Source: an uncultured Prochlorococcus sp.
GTDB taxonomy: Bacteria > Cyanobacteriota > Cyanobacteriia > PCC-6307 > Cyanobiaceae
Assembly (NCBI GenBank): GCA_902587615.1
Contig: CACILY010000001.1
Coordinates: forward strand, 40,887 to 104,886
Direction of reading: 5' to 3'
DNA: 64,000 nt
Below are positions 40,799 through 51,415 of the stretch, piece after piece; position 1 is the first letter of the stretch; each line of letters opens with the position of its first letter. Under the pieces are notes generated by a model. It was not told the origin of the DNA and searched no databases. It saw only the letters and a program-made list of their open reading frames with translations. The translations under genes were made by a program, and so were the position numbers.

Positions 40799-41185
40799 TT
40801 AAATTTCATCTTCCAAGAGTAATTGCTCAAACAAGACATATTCACCATGTATATCGTTTTTTTGTTGTTGGAGGGGTATGGGATTGCTAGAATTATTCGA
40901 AGTATGTTCTTTATTCCTATTGCCTGTAGGTGTATTTAAGGAGTCTTGTTGTTTTTGTTCTGTTTGTTGAAGTCGTGAAAGAAGATGAGAGGGAATAGAA
41001 CCGTCTTGACTTGCGTTCATAAGCTCATGAAAAAGTTTTTGGGGATTATCTTCAGTTTCTATTGGATGTAGTTTTTTAGTCGAATTGCTATTAGCATTTT
41101 TGGAGGATTTATCCGTTTTGATATTTTGAGGTAAATCCTTACGAAGTTTGAGCAAAAGATCAATGCTTTTAGAATTAAAACTCAT
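40799..41185 (-). CDS. Low-complexity conserved hypothetical protein
   Basis: 128-aa polar ORF directly upstream of rlmH. Confidence 0.5.
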   Translation of the reverse strand: MSFNSKSIDLLLKLRKDLPQNIKTDKSSKNANSNSTKKLHPIETEDNPQKLFHELMNASQDGSIPSHLLSRLQQTEQKQQDSLNTPTGNRNKEHTSNNSSNPIPLQQQKNDIHGEYVLFEQLLLEDEI

Positions 41186-41253
41186 TTATATGTTTAATTC
41201 ATTTATTGTTTATTCTAAATGAAAAACAGATTATTTGTGGATTGATAATGAAT

Positions 41254-42234
41254 TCACGTAAAATCATTTTTGGAAAGTGACGTATCTAAATTTTTATTCT
41301 TAAAAAGAGCGATTAATCCAATAATTGTTGGAATAAATAAAGTGTAAATTCTAAGAAACAATGTAGCTGCAAATGCTTCTCCTTTACCGGCTCCATAGGC
41401 GATGGATAAAGCTATTGATGTGGTTTCACTGGTAAGAAGACCGCCTGGTAAGAAAGATATTACTCCTCCTATTCCCATAGCAGTTCTAATAAGAGTTGCA
41501 TGTTTGAAGGCTAAATCAACATTTAGGAGGTGAAAAGTTATAAATAATAAAAATGATTCAAGGAGCCATGCTGTGGCACATAAAACATTAGATGCTATAA
41601 ATACTTTAGGATTATTTAATTCTTTTACGGTAAGAAGGGCAGAATAAAGCTTGCTAGTAAGTCTATTATCTATGAAATAATATTTAATTTTATTTTGTAT
41701 ACGCTTTATGATAGTAAATTTTGTAATAGGTAATGTGATTATATATAATAGAAATGATAAAATGAATAGTGAATAAAAAAATGTATCCAAATTAAGAATT
41801 GACCAAAGAATAAGAAGTAGGGCGCTTGATAAATCAGTTATTCGTTCGGATATAGTTATGCCTATACCATGACTCATAGGGATGCGATAAAGTCTATTTA
41901 ACCAAATTGCACGTATGGCCTCACCACTTCTTGCAGGGGCTGAAATAAGAGATAATCCTGCAATGTAGAGTTTCGAACAGGATAGAAGATTCACTCTAGT
42001 ATGTAGTATTTGTAATAGGTATAACCATCTTATGTTTAGGATGAAATGGCTAAGAATAGGGAACGATAGTGAGTAAAACCACCAAGAATAAGGAATTGAG
42101 AATATAGAGTCTTTAACTTCTAATAATCCAATGAATAATATGATTATCGAGTAAATGACTATTGTTATAAGTATTAACTGGAAGACATTATCTTTTTTCA
42201 TGTATTTAGATAAAACGTAATTTTTGGGCAGCAA
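41254..42234 (-). CDS. YbhN/AglD-like (lysylphosphatidylglycerol synthetase TM-like, flippase-type) membrane protein
   Basis: Polytopic; SLISAPARSGEAIRAIWLNRLYRIPMSHGIGITISERITDL; GVISFLPGGLLTSETTSIAL. Confidence 0.75.
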   Translation of the reverse strand: MLPKNYVLSKYMKKDNVFQLILITIVIYSIIILFIGLLEVKDSIFSIPYSWWFYSLSFPILSHFILNIRWLYLLQILHTRVNLLSCSKLYIAGLSLISAPARSGEAIRAIWLNRLYRIPMSHGIGITISERITDLSSALLLILWSILNLDTFFYSLFILSFLLYIITLPITKFTIIKRIQNKIKYYFIDNRLTSKLYSALLTVKELNNPKVFIASNVLCATAWLLESFLLFITFHLLNVDLAFKHATLIRTAMGIGGVISFLPGGLLTSETTSIALSIAYGAGKGEAFAATLFLRIYTLFIPTIIGLIALFKNKNLDTSLSKNDFT

Positions 42235-43597
42235 CTAAGCACATTTTGGCCAAGATAAGACCTTCTTTTACATGAGAAATATTTGAACTACCATATTGAC
42301 GTTCTTGATATCGAATAGGAACTTCAACTATTTTGAGATTTAATTTACTGGCACCAAATAGAAGATCAAAGTCTCCAAATGGATCGAAATCGCCAAAGTA
42401 TTTTCGGCCATGTTTTATATCATCATAATCTTTTCTCCAAAGAACTTTTGTCCCACAAAGGGTATCTTTGAGTCTTTGTCTCAGTAGCCATGAAAATGCG
42501 GCAGCAAAGAATCTATTTGCCATTGTATTTAGTAATGGCATTGCATTTTTGGTTCTAGGGTAAACAAGTCGACACCCATTGACGAAATCACCATTGCCAT
42601 CGACAAGTGTCTTGACAAAGATTGGTAGGTCTTCTGGCCTAACGGTTAAATCAGCATCCAATATTATTAAAATGTCACCGGTAGACTTTTCAAAACCATG
42701 CCATACTGCATTGGCCTTTCCACTTCCAGTCTGTCTATATTTGCTTAGATGTAATTGACCTTTGTAATCGTTGCATACATTTTCTATCATTTCCCAAGTA
42801 TCATCTTTTGAATGGCCTTCGACAAAAATAACTTCCGTAGATACACCAAGTAATGGCAATCGTTTAATAGCTGATTTAATATTGCCAGACTCGTTTCTTG
42901 CAGGAATTATTACGCTTACTGTCGGTTCTTTGATTCTTTTTGATTTAAGTCTGGCTACTAGCCAATGAGTTAAGCCTATTTTTTCAATAATTGGTAATTG
43001 ACTAACGAACCTGTTAGTGAAATTTGTGATTAAAGGAACGTATCTAGGAAGTAGACATCTATTACCATTCTTTAATACTTCCCATCCCGAAAGATCTAGC
43101 AGATTAGTTATATCTCCGGGCGTTAGCCAACTTTCGGGTGGTTGAGGATCACGTTGACCTAACTTCTCAGCTACTTTAAGTAATGGTTGCCATAACCAAT
43201 TATGAAAACTAATAATCAGCTTGGTATCTTTATGGCTAAAAGGCTCTAATTTCTCTAGTAAACCTTGAACGTCATTTACTGTGTTTAATGTGTTGTTAAT
43301 TACAATAATATCAAAAGGATCATTCTCATTTAAAGACTGGGGAGTTATTTCTTCAGCATTAGCATTATGAATAGTTAAATTTGAGTGTCGCCTTTGAGCA
43401 AAACTGGCTATTGAAGAGTCAATCTCTATACCTACACCATATGAAGGAGAAACACTAGCAAGTAGGTCTCCTATTCCACATCCAATTTCTAGAACTTTTT
43501 TATTTTCAGGGACAAGTAACTTATGGATTGCTTCTAGATCTTGATAATAAACTTTATTTGATTTTCTGAAGTGATCTTTTTTAATTGATTTATTCAT
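42206..43597 (-). CDS. Fusion: N-terminal SAM methyltransferase and C-terminal GT2 glycosyltransferase
   Basis: VLEIGCGIGDLLASV (MTase motif I) followed by VSVIIPARNESGNIKSAI...ILDADLTVRPEDLP...DTLCGTKVLWRK. Confidence 0.88.
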   Translation of the reverse strand: MNKSIKKDHFRKSNKVYYQDLEAIHKLLVPENKKVLEIGCGIGDLLASVSPSYGVGIEIDSSIASFAQRRHSNLTIHNANAEEITPQSLNENDPFDIIVINNTLNTVNDVQGLLEKLEPFSHKDTKLIISFHNWLWQPLLKVAEKLGQRDPQPPESWLTPGDITNLLDLSGWEVLKNGNRCLLPRYVPLITNFTNRFVSQLPIIEKIGLTHWLVARLKSKRIKEPTVSVIIPARNESGNIKSAIKRLPLLGVSTEVIFVEGHSKDDTWEMIENVCNDYKGQLHLSKYRQTGSGKANAVWHGFEKSTGDILIILDADLTVRPEDLPIFVKTLVDGNGDFVNGCRLVYPRTKNAMPLLNTMANRFFAAAFSWLLRQRLKDTLCGTKVLWRKDYDDIKHGRKYFGDFDPFGDFDLLFGASKLNLKIVEVPIRYQERQYGSSNISHVKEGLILAKMCLVAAQKLRFI

Positions 43598-43654
43598 TAA
43601 GTATTCTTGTTTTTAATTATTATACATTATTCAATTCAACTCTACAATATTAAA

Positions 43655-45223
43655 TTATAATATATCTGAACTTATAAGAATCCATGGATCTAATACATCA
43701 TTTTCTTCTATTACTTTTAGTTTTTTGCTGTTTGTGATTGGAGACGACTTGTGGACCCAAAAATAACCAGTTTTCTTTGTTGAAAGACTGCCTTTAGTAT
43801 AGGATCCTATATGTGGAGTATGAATTGAAATTTTTACTAATTTTGTAAATGCCTCACTATCTAGATCCTCTTCAGAGATTATATTAATTGAATTACGCTG
43901 AAGTATTTCTGCAATATCATTGTTCTGTAGAATAGTCTTTATCGATGGATCCCTATCTGTTAAAAGGGTGGATTGAGCAATTAATGAGAATGCAAGATAT
44001 GGTCCTATTAAAGTAAGTAAGATAACATGCTTTTGTTTATGGATAAATATAATAGATGCCCATGAAACTCCCAAGATAAGTAATGAATAAAGTATTACTG
44101 AGTCTTTAAAATTTATATAATCTACCTCTGTATATATTGATAAATTTCTAATTATAATTGAACTTATTATAAATGATATGCCAATAAGTATAAACAATAT
44201 TCTAGCAAATTTCTTGCTAATAATATTTTCGGAAAAGATGTGTCTTAGTCCTATTCCAGCGCTGATCGCTATAAATGGTGTTAGTTGAAGCGGGTAATAA
44301 GGTGTTTTGGTATTGAACAAACTAAGTAATATTAGAAATATTAATGGATAGCAAAATAAAAGTAAAAACTGGTCATTATTTATTTTCCTATGTTTAAAGA
44401 TGACAGATAAACCTAATATACTTAAAAATGACCATGGAAATGTATTTAGGGGAATATTCCATATGTAATAGAATAGAGATTTGCTAAATTGACTAGATTT
44501 AGATAAGTAATTAACTTTATTTATGATTAGAGAGTATTCTTCAATTCCATATTCAGAAATACTGGCGAATGTCCATAAAATAAAGGGCATAAATCCTGTT
44601 AAAAGTGCAACCCAGAATAAACGTGATCTTATTATATTTAATCTGTGATAATAGATAAATGGAATTAATGAAATTACAGGAATTAAAATCATCACAGTCT
44701 TTAGCATAAATGCCAGACCTACAACTAATCCCACAATGATGATATAAGAATCTGCTCTCTCCCTTTGATATTTTATAAGAGCCCATATACCAAGTATTTC
44801 CAATGCTAACAATGGCATATCTTGGCTTGCTAAGTGAGCATTATTAATCCATAAATATGATGTAGCAAGAATGATTGGACTTATCCAAGCTTGTTTTCTA
44901 TTTATTAATTCAAGTGATATTTGGTATGTTAAAACCAATGTTATGACAGCTGATATTAAAGATGGAATATGTGCTGCAAAAATTGTTTCCCCAAATATCT
45001 TTTGAGAGCCAGCTATTAACCACTGTACCCCTATAGTTCTGTCAAAGACTGGTTCACCAAGCCACGATGGTGTTATCCAATCGTTTGTTTCCAATATCGT
45101 CTTCGCTTGCAAAGCATAATATCCTTCATCTTGAGCTATGTAGCTTCTATCACCAAATACAATTAGAAGAGGACCGAAAATTAAAAAGCTAATTAAATGA
45201 TTTAATTTATTTTTTTTTATCAT
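43655..45223 (-). CDS. ArnT-like/GT39-family membrane glycosyltransferase
   Basis: AQDEGYYALQAKTILETNDWITPSWLGEPVFDRTIGVQWLIAGSQKIFGET. Confidence 0.85.
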   Translation of the reverse strand: MIKKNKLNHLISFLIFGPLLIVFGDRSYIAQDEGYYALQAKTILETNDWITPSWLGEPVFDRTIGVQWLIAGSQKIFGETIFAAHIPSLISAVITLVLTYQISLELINRKQAWISPIILATSYLWINNAHLASQDMPLLALEILGIWALIKYQRERADSYIIIVGLVVGLAFMLKTVMILIPVISLIPFIYYHRLNIIRSRLFWVALLTGFMPFILWTFASISEYGIEEYSLIINKVNYLSKSSQFSKSLFYYIWNIPLNTFPWSFLSILGLSVIFKHRKINNDQFLLLFCYPLIFLILLSLFNTKTPYYPLQLTPFIAISAGIGLRHIFSENIISKKFARILFILIGISFIISSIIIRNLSIYTEVDYINFKDSVILYSLLILGVSWASIIFIHKQKHVILLTLIGPYLAFSLIAQSTLLTDRDPSIKTILQNNDIAEILQRNSINIISEEDLDSEAFTKLVKISIHTPHIGSYTKGSLSTKKTGYFWVHKSSPITNSKKLKVIEENDVLDPWILISSDIL

Positions 45224-45395
45224 ATAAAAAACCGATTAATGGGTGGACGGAAAATTAACAATTATGAGTTTATATTTGTTATAGTAATTTCGTGTAGGTA
45301 TGGAAGCTATTAAATCCAATTCAATTATACTACTATTAGAAATACATTGATTAATACCTATTATTAAACTTTTTTCAATCTGTTAGTTATTAAAT

Positions 45396-46226
45396 ATGTC
45401 ATTGGCCAAGCACTTCCCACGTAAAAGACTAGGTCAGCATTGGCTTAAGGACAATCTTATTTTGAATAAGATTATAAGAGCCGCTGAGTTGTCTTCGGAA
45501 GATCGTGTTTTAGAAATTGGTCCAGGAAAGGGTTCTCTTACTCATTGCCTTTTAAGTACATCAATTAATTCTTTATATGCAATTGAATTGGATCAGAACT
45601 TAATTCAGGGATTAAATAACCGCTTTGCTTCTAATTCAAGGTTTTCTTTGCTTCAGGGTGATTTTCTTACACCGTCTCTTATTTCTTTTGATCAAGTAAA
45701 GGCTAATAAGGTTGTTGCAAATATTCCATATAACATTACTGGGCCGATCTTAAATAAATTACTTGGGAGACTAGGCTCTTCCCCAGAATATAGATTCGAT
45801 CGACTGGTCTTACTTATGCAAAAAGAGGTAGCTGATCGAATTCTTGCTAAACCGGGTCAGAGTATTTTTAGTGCGTTAACTGTTCGAATACAACTACTAT
45901 CAAAGTGTAAGGATGTTTGTTCAGTTGCTCCATCATGCTTTTATCCTCCTCCTAAGGTTCATTCAAAAGTTGTAGCTTTTGAGCCCTTGCCTGATTCTGA
46001 ACGTCTTTCTGCTGAGCTAGAAGTTAAAATAGATCATTTATTGACTCATGCTTTTCGATATCGCAGAAAAAAGTTGAGGAATAGTTTGCTAGGTATTGCG
46101 CCACTTGATATTTTATCTTCAATTGCAAAGGATAATGGTTTTACCCTTGATCAGAGACCTCAAGAACTATCGAAAATACAATGGGTCTATTTAGCCAAGA
46201 AGCTCATTCTCAGAAATATAAGTTAA
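45396..46226 (+). CDS. rsmA: 16S rRNA dimethyladenosine transferase
   Basis: FPRKRLGQHWLKD, VLEIGPGKGSLT, VVANIPYNITGPIL. Confidence 0.96.
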   Translation: MSLAKHFPRKRLGQHWLKDNLILNKIIRAAELSSEDRVLEIGPGKGSLTHCLLSTSINSLYAIELDQNLIQGLNNRFASNSRFSLLQGDFLTPSLISFDQVKANKVVANIPYNITGPILNKLLGRLGSSPEYRFDRLVLLMQKEVADRILAKPGQSIFSALTVRIQLLSKCKDVCSVAPSCFYPPPKVHSKVVAFEPLPDSERLSAELEVKIDHLLTHAFRYRRKKLRNSLLGIAPLDILSSIAKDNGFTLDQRPQELSKIQWVYLAKKLILRNIS

Positions 46227-47182
46227 TGAATACTAATTCTCAACAATCTATTAGCAAGTTAAGGATTAAAGCTCCAGCTAAGATTAATCTACATTTACAA
46301 ATTTTAGGAGTTAGAAAGGATAAATTCCACGAATTAGCAATGGTTATGCAAAGTATATCATTATATGATTCCCTTGATTTTAGACTTAGAAATGATAATA
46401 GGATAATCCTGACATCTACTGATAATCAACTTCCCACTGATACGGATAATCTTATTGTCAAAGCAGCTAAGTTGTTACAAGAGAAATATGTTATTAATAC
46501 ATTAGGGGTGGAAATTAGGTTAACCAAAAATATCCCTATTGGTGCAGGTTTGGCTGGTGGATCCAGTGATGCTGCAGCTACTTTAATTGGTTTAAATATT
46601 CTTTGGAATTTGAACCTAAGTACCAAAGATTTAGAATTAATTGCCTCTCAAATTGGTTCTGATGTTCCATTTTGCGTATCTGGTGGCACCCAATTGTGTT
46701 TTGGACGTGGAGAAGTACTCGAACCCTTAAATTCAAGACCAACTCCTTTATCTATTTTGCTTTTAAAGGATCCCCTCGTAAGTGTTTCTACGCCATGGGC
46801 TTATTCAAAATCTCGTGAGCATAATCATAAAAATTATTTGACCAATGTAGAGGATTTCGAATATCAAAGGCAATCTCTTAGAAGGGCTTCATGGCTTACT
46901 CAGCTATCTTCAGACAGCCCTCCTCCTTTAAGAAATGATCTCCAAGATGTAGTTACTAAATATGTCCCTGAAGTGTGTAAGGCTCTTTCTTTATTGTCAT
47001 CTTTTCCTTATACCCTTTCTTCTGCAATGAGTGGTTCAGGCGCTAGTTGCTTTGCTATTTATCCTGATATAGATCACTGTAAAGAAACGCTAGGTCAAAA
47101 TCATTCGTTAATCGAATCAAATGGCTTTGAAGCTTGGTGTTGCTCTTTTCAAGATTCAGGACCAGAAATTATCTATGAATGA
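46226..47182 (+). CDS. ispE: 4-diphosphocytidyl-2-C-methyl-D-erythritol kinase
   Basis: APAKINLHLQILG, IPIGAGLAGGSSDAAATL, SAMSGSGASCFA. Confidence 0.95.
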   Translation: MNTNSQQSISKLRIKAPAKINLHLQILGVRKDKFHELAMVMQSISLYDSLDFRLRNDNRIILTSTDNQLPTDTDNLIVKAAKLLQEKYVINTLGVEIRLTKNIPIGAGLAGGSSDAAATLIGLNILWNLNLSTKDLELIASQIGSDVPFCVSGGTQLCFGRGEVLEPLNSRPTPLSILLLKDPLVSVSTPWAYSKSREHNHKNYLTNVEDFEYQRQSLRRASWLTQLSSDSPPPLRNDLQDVVTKYVPEVCKALSLLSSFPYTLSSAMSGSGASCFAIYPDIDHCKETLGQNHSLIESNGFEAWCCSFQDSGPEIIYE

Positions 47183-47540
47183 TTCTCAAGAAACTAATTC
47201 TATTATTAGTAACAATAAATCCGTCAAGGATTCTTCTCAAGAGCCTTTAGATACTGAAGTAGAGATGAAAAAGGGGCCTTTAAGTTTTTTCTCTGGTGCT
47301 TGCACCAGTCTTATTTCTGCTTGGTTGTCTTATCGACTTAGTCAAGCACTCGTGATTTATTTTTCAATTCATACAAATAACTACAACTCTGCATTTGCAC
47401 AAAGCATTGCTTCTGGCTTTAAAACACTGGTAATTGGCATCTCCTTTTTAGCAACATTTACTTTTACATTTATTGGATTAGGCCTATCTATTTTATTTAT
47501 TCGAAGTTTATTTGATGCCATTAAGCCAGATTCTGATTAG
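47178..47540 (+). CDS. DUF3082 family membrane protein
   Basis: GPLSFFSGACTSLISAWLSYRLSQALVIYFS...; start MNDSQETNS... overlaps the ispE stop. Confidence 0.7.
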   Translation, partial: NDSQETNSIISNNKSVKDSSQEPLDTEVEMKKGPLSFFSGACTSLISAWLSYRLSQALVIYFSIHTNNYNSAFAQSIASGFKTLVIGISFLATFTFTFIGLGLSILFIRSLFDAIKPDSD

Positions 47541-47582
47541 AGTTTTACTAATTCTTTATTAGCCTTCACTGGTCATTGGATT

Positions 47583-47678
47583 ATGAATTTTCATGATCTT
47601 GGTCTATTGGTTTTATTACTGTGTCCGGGTATGTTGCTGTCTATTTTGATTTTTTCTACATTTGCAGCAGGCGGCTAA
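47583..47678 (+). CDS. Small single-TM protein (31 aa), not in ORF track
   Basis: MNFHDLGLLVLLLCPGMLLSILIFSTFAAGG. Confidence 0.5.
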   Translation: MNFHDLGLLVLLLCPGMLLSILIFSTFAAGG

Positions 47679-47740
47679 CTAGGCACTATTTGTTATAGCT
47701 TGTCTTAATAAGCCGATTATTCGGTATCGCTTGTAAATCT

Positions 47741-48727
47741 TTGAAAGGGACACTTCTTTTTAACGCTCTCCGTGAGGCCATAGATGAAGAGATGGCCAAA
47801 GATCCCCTTGTTTGCGTAATGGGAGAGGATGTTGGACATTATGGAGGCTCTTATAAGGTCACAAAAGACCTTTATGAAAAATACGGAGCATTACGGGTCT
47901 TAGATACTCCAATAGCTGAAAATAGTTTTACTGGTATGGCTGTCGGTGCTGCAATGACTGGTCTGCGACCGATTGTAGAGGGTATGAACATGGGATTTCT
48001 ATTGCTTGCCTTCAATCAAATCTCAAACAATATGGGCATGTTGCGATATACCAGTGGTGGAAATTACAAGATACCAACGGTAGTGAGAGGACCAGGAGGC
48101 GTTGGACGTCAATTAGGAGCAGAACATAGTCAACGTCTAGAAGCTTATTTTCATGCAGTGCCTGGAATTAAAATTGTTGCATGTAGCACTCCAACAAATG
48201 CTAAGGGTCTAATGAAAGCTGCTATTCGAGACGATAACCCTGTTTTATTTTTTGAACATGTACTCCTTTATAACTTAACTGAAGAATTACCCAAAGGAGA
48301 ATATGTTTGTGCTTTAGATCAAGCAGATATCGTTAGGGAAGGATCAGATATCACGATACTTACTTATTCACGAATGAGACATCATTGTCTTAAGGCCGTT
48401 CAGCAACTTGAGGATATAGATATTGATGTTGAGTTAATAGATTTAATCAGTTTAAAACCATTTGATATGCAAACAGTTGCGGCTTCAATTAGAAAAACTC
48501 ATAGAGTAATTATTGTTGAAGAGTGTATGAAAACAGGCGGAATCGGAGCCGAGTTGATAGCTCTTATAACTGAACAATGTTTTGATGATCTTGACGAGAG
48601 ACCTATTCGACTTTCTAGTCAAGACATACCAACTCCTTATAATGGCAACTTAGAGAACTTAACTATTATTCAGCCACATCAGATAGTTGACGCTGCTAAG
48701 AAAATTTTATTGAAAGAGGAGAGTTGA
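47741..48727 (+). CDS. pdhB: Pyruvate dehydrogenase E1 component subunit beta
   Basis: [49 protein letters not shown] start. Confidence 0.95.
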   Translation: MKGTLLFNALREAIDEEMAKDPLVCVMGEDVGHYGGSYKVTKDLYEKYGALRVLDTPIAENSFTGMAVGAAMTGLRPIVEGMNMGFLLLAFNQISNNMGMLRYTSGGNYKIPTVVRGPGGVGRQLGAEHSQRLEAYFHAVPGIKIVACSTPTNAKGLMKAAIRDDNPVLFFEHVLLYNLTEELPKGEYVCALDQADIVREGSDITILTYSRMRHHCLKAVQQLEDIDIDVELIDLISLKPFDMQTVAASIRKTHRVIIVEECMKTGGIGAELIALITEQCFDDLDERPIRLSSQDIPTPYNGNLENLTIIQPHQIVDAAKKILLKEES

Positions 48728-48730
48728 TAA

Positions 48731-50179
48731 ATGGCACGACAACAAGGCATATTTGCCTTGATACTTGCATTGGCTATTGCTGCAGGTGCTGTATGCAATA
48801 CTTTTCCTCTTGAATTAGGTCTCGATTTAAGAGGCGGAAGTCAACTCACTTTAGAAGTTCAACCTACAGAGCAAGTACCTCGAGTAACAGCAAATGATGT
48901 TGAAGCTGTTCAAGCAGTTCTTGATAGGCGAGTTAATGGATTAGGAGTCTCAGAATCAACTTTACAGACTATTGGCACTAATCAACTTCTCCTAGAACTA
49001 CCTGGAGAACAAGATCCATCTAGAGCTGCAAGAATTCTAGGTGAAACAGCCCTATTGGAGTTCGGAGCTCAGAAACCGGGCACGGATGATTTAATGAAGG
49101 AATTAAAGCAACTTCGTTTTCAAATACAGTTTTTAAAAACTCAATATTTAAACAATGAAGATCAATTTGATTTAGATTTATTTGAAAAAGTTATACGTTC
49201 TCTTCAAGTTACCCCAATTAGTTCTGATAAGTCTCAACAATTAGAGCAGTTAAATATAGTTGTTAATGAAAGAATATCAGATTTATTTGTTCGTACTAAT
49301 TTGACCGGAAAAGATTTAGTGTCTGCTGGTAGAAGACAAGATCAAAATCTTTCTACTTGGGAGGTTACCTTAAATTTTAATCAAGATGGTGGTGAAAAAT
49401 TTGCACAATTAACTCAATCAATAGCAGGTACATCGAGATTATTAGGCATAATTCTTGATGGGCAGTCAATTAGTGAAGCTTCTGTTGGGAACCAATTTAA
49501 AGCCGCTGGTATTACAGGAGGTGCAGCCTCTATCTCTGGTAATTTTACTGCTGAAGAAGCCAGAGATTTGGAAGTAAAACTTCGTGGGGGTTCCTTGCCA
49601 TTACCAGTTGAGGTTTTGCAGGTGAGAACAATAGGACCCACATTAGGAAGAGAAAATATTCAGAGGAGTTTAAGTGCAGCATTTACTGGATTAATACTAG
49701 TGGCATTATTTATGATCTTTAAATATCGTTTAGCCGGTGTTGTTGCTATCTGTTCTCTTGCTCTTTATTCATTGTTTAACTTCACTGTTTATACCTTACT
49801 TCCTGTTACATTAACATTGCCTGGTATAGCGGGTTTTATTTTAAGTATTGGTATGGCCGTAGATGCAAATGTCTTGATTTTTGAAAGAGTTAAGGATGAG
49901 TTAAGACAAAGAAATACCTTAATTAGATCTATAGATAAAGGTTTTTCCCTAGCATTTTCCTCAATAATTGATGGCCATTTAACAACATTAATTAGTTGCT
50001 TGGCTCTTTTTAATTTAGGTACTGGTTTTGTTAAAGGATTCGCTGCGACCTTAGGTATAGGAGTAGTTATTAGTTTGTTCACAGCTCTTACTTGCTCTAA
50101 GGTGATTTTGAAATTCTTGATGAATTATCAATCATTAAGGAAACCAACTTATTTCTTGTCTTCTCATCAAATTCAATAA
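48731..50179 (+). CDS. secD: Protein translocase subunit SecD
   Basis: LGLDLRGGSQLTLEV, GGAASISGNFTAEEARDLEVKLRGGSLP, GMAVDANVLIFERVKDE. Confidence 0.95.
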   Translation: MARQQGIFALILALAIAAGAVCNTFPLELGLDLRGGSQLTLEVQPTEQVPRVTANDVEAVQAVLDRRVNGLGVSESTLQTIGTNQLLLELPGEQDPSRAARILGETALLEFGAQKPGTDDLMKELKQLRFQIQFLKTQYLNNEDQFDLDLFEKVIRSLQVTPISSDKSQQLEQLNIVVNERISDLFVRTNLTGKDLVSAGRRQDQNLSTWEVTLNFNQDGGEKFAQLTQSIAGTSRLLGIILDGQSISEASVGNQFKAAGITGGAASISGNFTAEEARDLEVKLRGGSLPLPVEVLQVRTIGPTLGRENIQRSLSAAFTGLILVALFMIFKYRLAGVVAICSLALYSLFNFTVYTLLPVTLTLPGIAGFILSIGMAVDANVLIFERVKDELRQRNTLIRSIDKGFSLAFSSIIDGHLTTLISCLALFNLGTGFVKGFAATLGIGVVISLFTALTCSKVILKFLMNYQSLRKPTYFLSSHQIQ

Positions 50180-50202
50180 ATTTTATTTAATCCGAATCTC
50201 CA

Positions 50203-51216
50203 ATGATTAAACAGTCAAATAAAAAATTCTCTCTTATACGGCAAAAGACAGCGGTCTGGTTTATTTCAGGTTTAGCAATAATTCTTAGTTTCATGGGCTT
50301 TACTTTCTCATGGCTGAATCCCACTATTCGTTCACCGTTGTTGCCAGGACTAGATTTTACTGGAGGTACCCAAATACGTATGGAAAGAAGTTGTGTGGAT
50401 AATTGTTCTATTCTTGATCCCACTGAAATCTCTAAAGCTTTAACTGATCTTTCTAATAGTACAGAAATAAATAATCAAATACCTGATCTTTCTCGTTCTA
50501 GGATTCAGTTTCTTGATGGTTATCAATCGGTATCCCTTAGGATGCCCTTTTTGTCTGCCTCGCAAGCTCAAAATGTTATTGAGTATCTCAAACCAGTATT
50601 AGGATCAATTGAATCTGGTGGCCTTTCCGTTCAGACTATAGGTCCAACTTTAGGGGTTCAATTATTAAAAAGTAGTTTATTATCTCTTCTTTTTGCCTTT
50701 ACAGGAATAGCTATATATATTTCGATTAGGTTTGACAGGCGCTATGCTTTTTTAGCCTTATTAGCATTAGCTCATGATGTAATTATTGTATGTGGAGTGT
50801 TTTCTTGGCTTGGTCTTCTTTATCATATTGAAGTTGATAGTCTTTTTGCCGTAGCTCTTTTAACAATTGCGGGTTATTCAGTTAATGATACAGTTGTGGT
50901 TTTTGATAGAATTAGAGAGATAAATTCTATTAAAGTATCTGAGTATAATTATTTAAATGTTATTGATCAAGCAGTTTCTGCAACATTAACCAGAACACTT
51001 TATACAAGCAGTACTACATTATTACCATTATTAGCTCTAATCTTCTTTGGTGGATCGACGCTTTATTGGTTTGCGATAGCCTTATCCTTGGGTGTGATTG
51101 TAGGCAGTTGGTCAAGTATTGCTTTGGCTCCAACAATTCTAAGTAGATTTAAATCAAGTTATTCATATAATGAGTCAACAAAGAAAACTGATGATTTTAA
51201 TGAGGAAAATTTATAA
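50203..51216 (+). CDS. secF: Protein translocase subunit SecF
   Basis: LLPGLDFTGGTQIRM, GYSVNDTVVVFDRIRE. Confidence 0.95.
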   Translation: MIKQSNKKFSLIRQKTAVWFISGLAIILSFMGFTFSWLNPTIRSPLLPGLDFTGGTQIRMERSCVDNCSILDPTEISKALTDLSNSTEINNQIPDLSRSRIQFLDGYQSVSLRMPFLSASQAQNVIEYLKPVLGSIESGGLSVQTIGPTLGVQLLKSSLLSLLFAFTGIAIYISIRFDRRYAFLALLALAHDVIIVCGVFSWLGLLYHIEVDSLFAVALLTIAGYSVNDTVVVFDRIREINSIKVSEYNYLNVIDQAVSATLTRTLYTSSTTLLPLLALIFFGGSTLYWFAIALSLGVIVGSWSSIALAPTILSRFKSSYSYNESTKKTDDFNEENL

Positions 51217-51409
51217 ACAGATAGACTTTTATTATCTATTAGAATATATACCATTAATATTATTATTCTTGGCTATATATGACCTTCGTATTGAAATAAA
51301 AATACTCTTAGATCACTTTACATTCATCTCTCTATTATATGCAATTAAGAATCACCCGCTAGCTATATTTATTATAGTTTTTTATCCGTTTATTCTGAAA
51401 AAAATATGA
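51200..51409 (+). CDS. Small membrane hypothetical protein overlapping the secF 3' end
   Basis: ATG 51200, MRKIYKQIDFYYLLEYIPLILLFLAIYDLRIEIKILLDHFTF... Confidence 0.5.
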   Translation: MRKIYKQIDFYYLLEYIPLILLFLAIYDLRIEIKILLDHFTFISLLYAIKNHPLAIFIIVFYPFILKKI

Positions 51410-51415
51410 GTCTCT

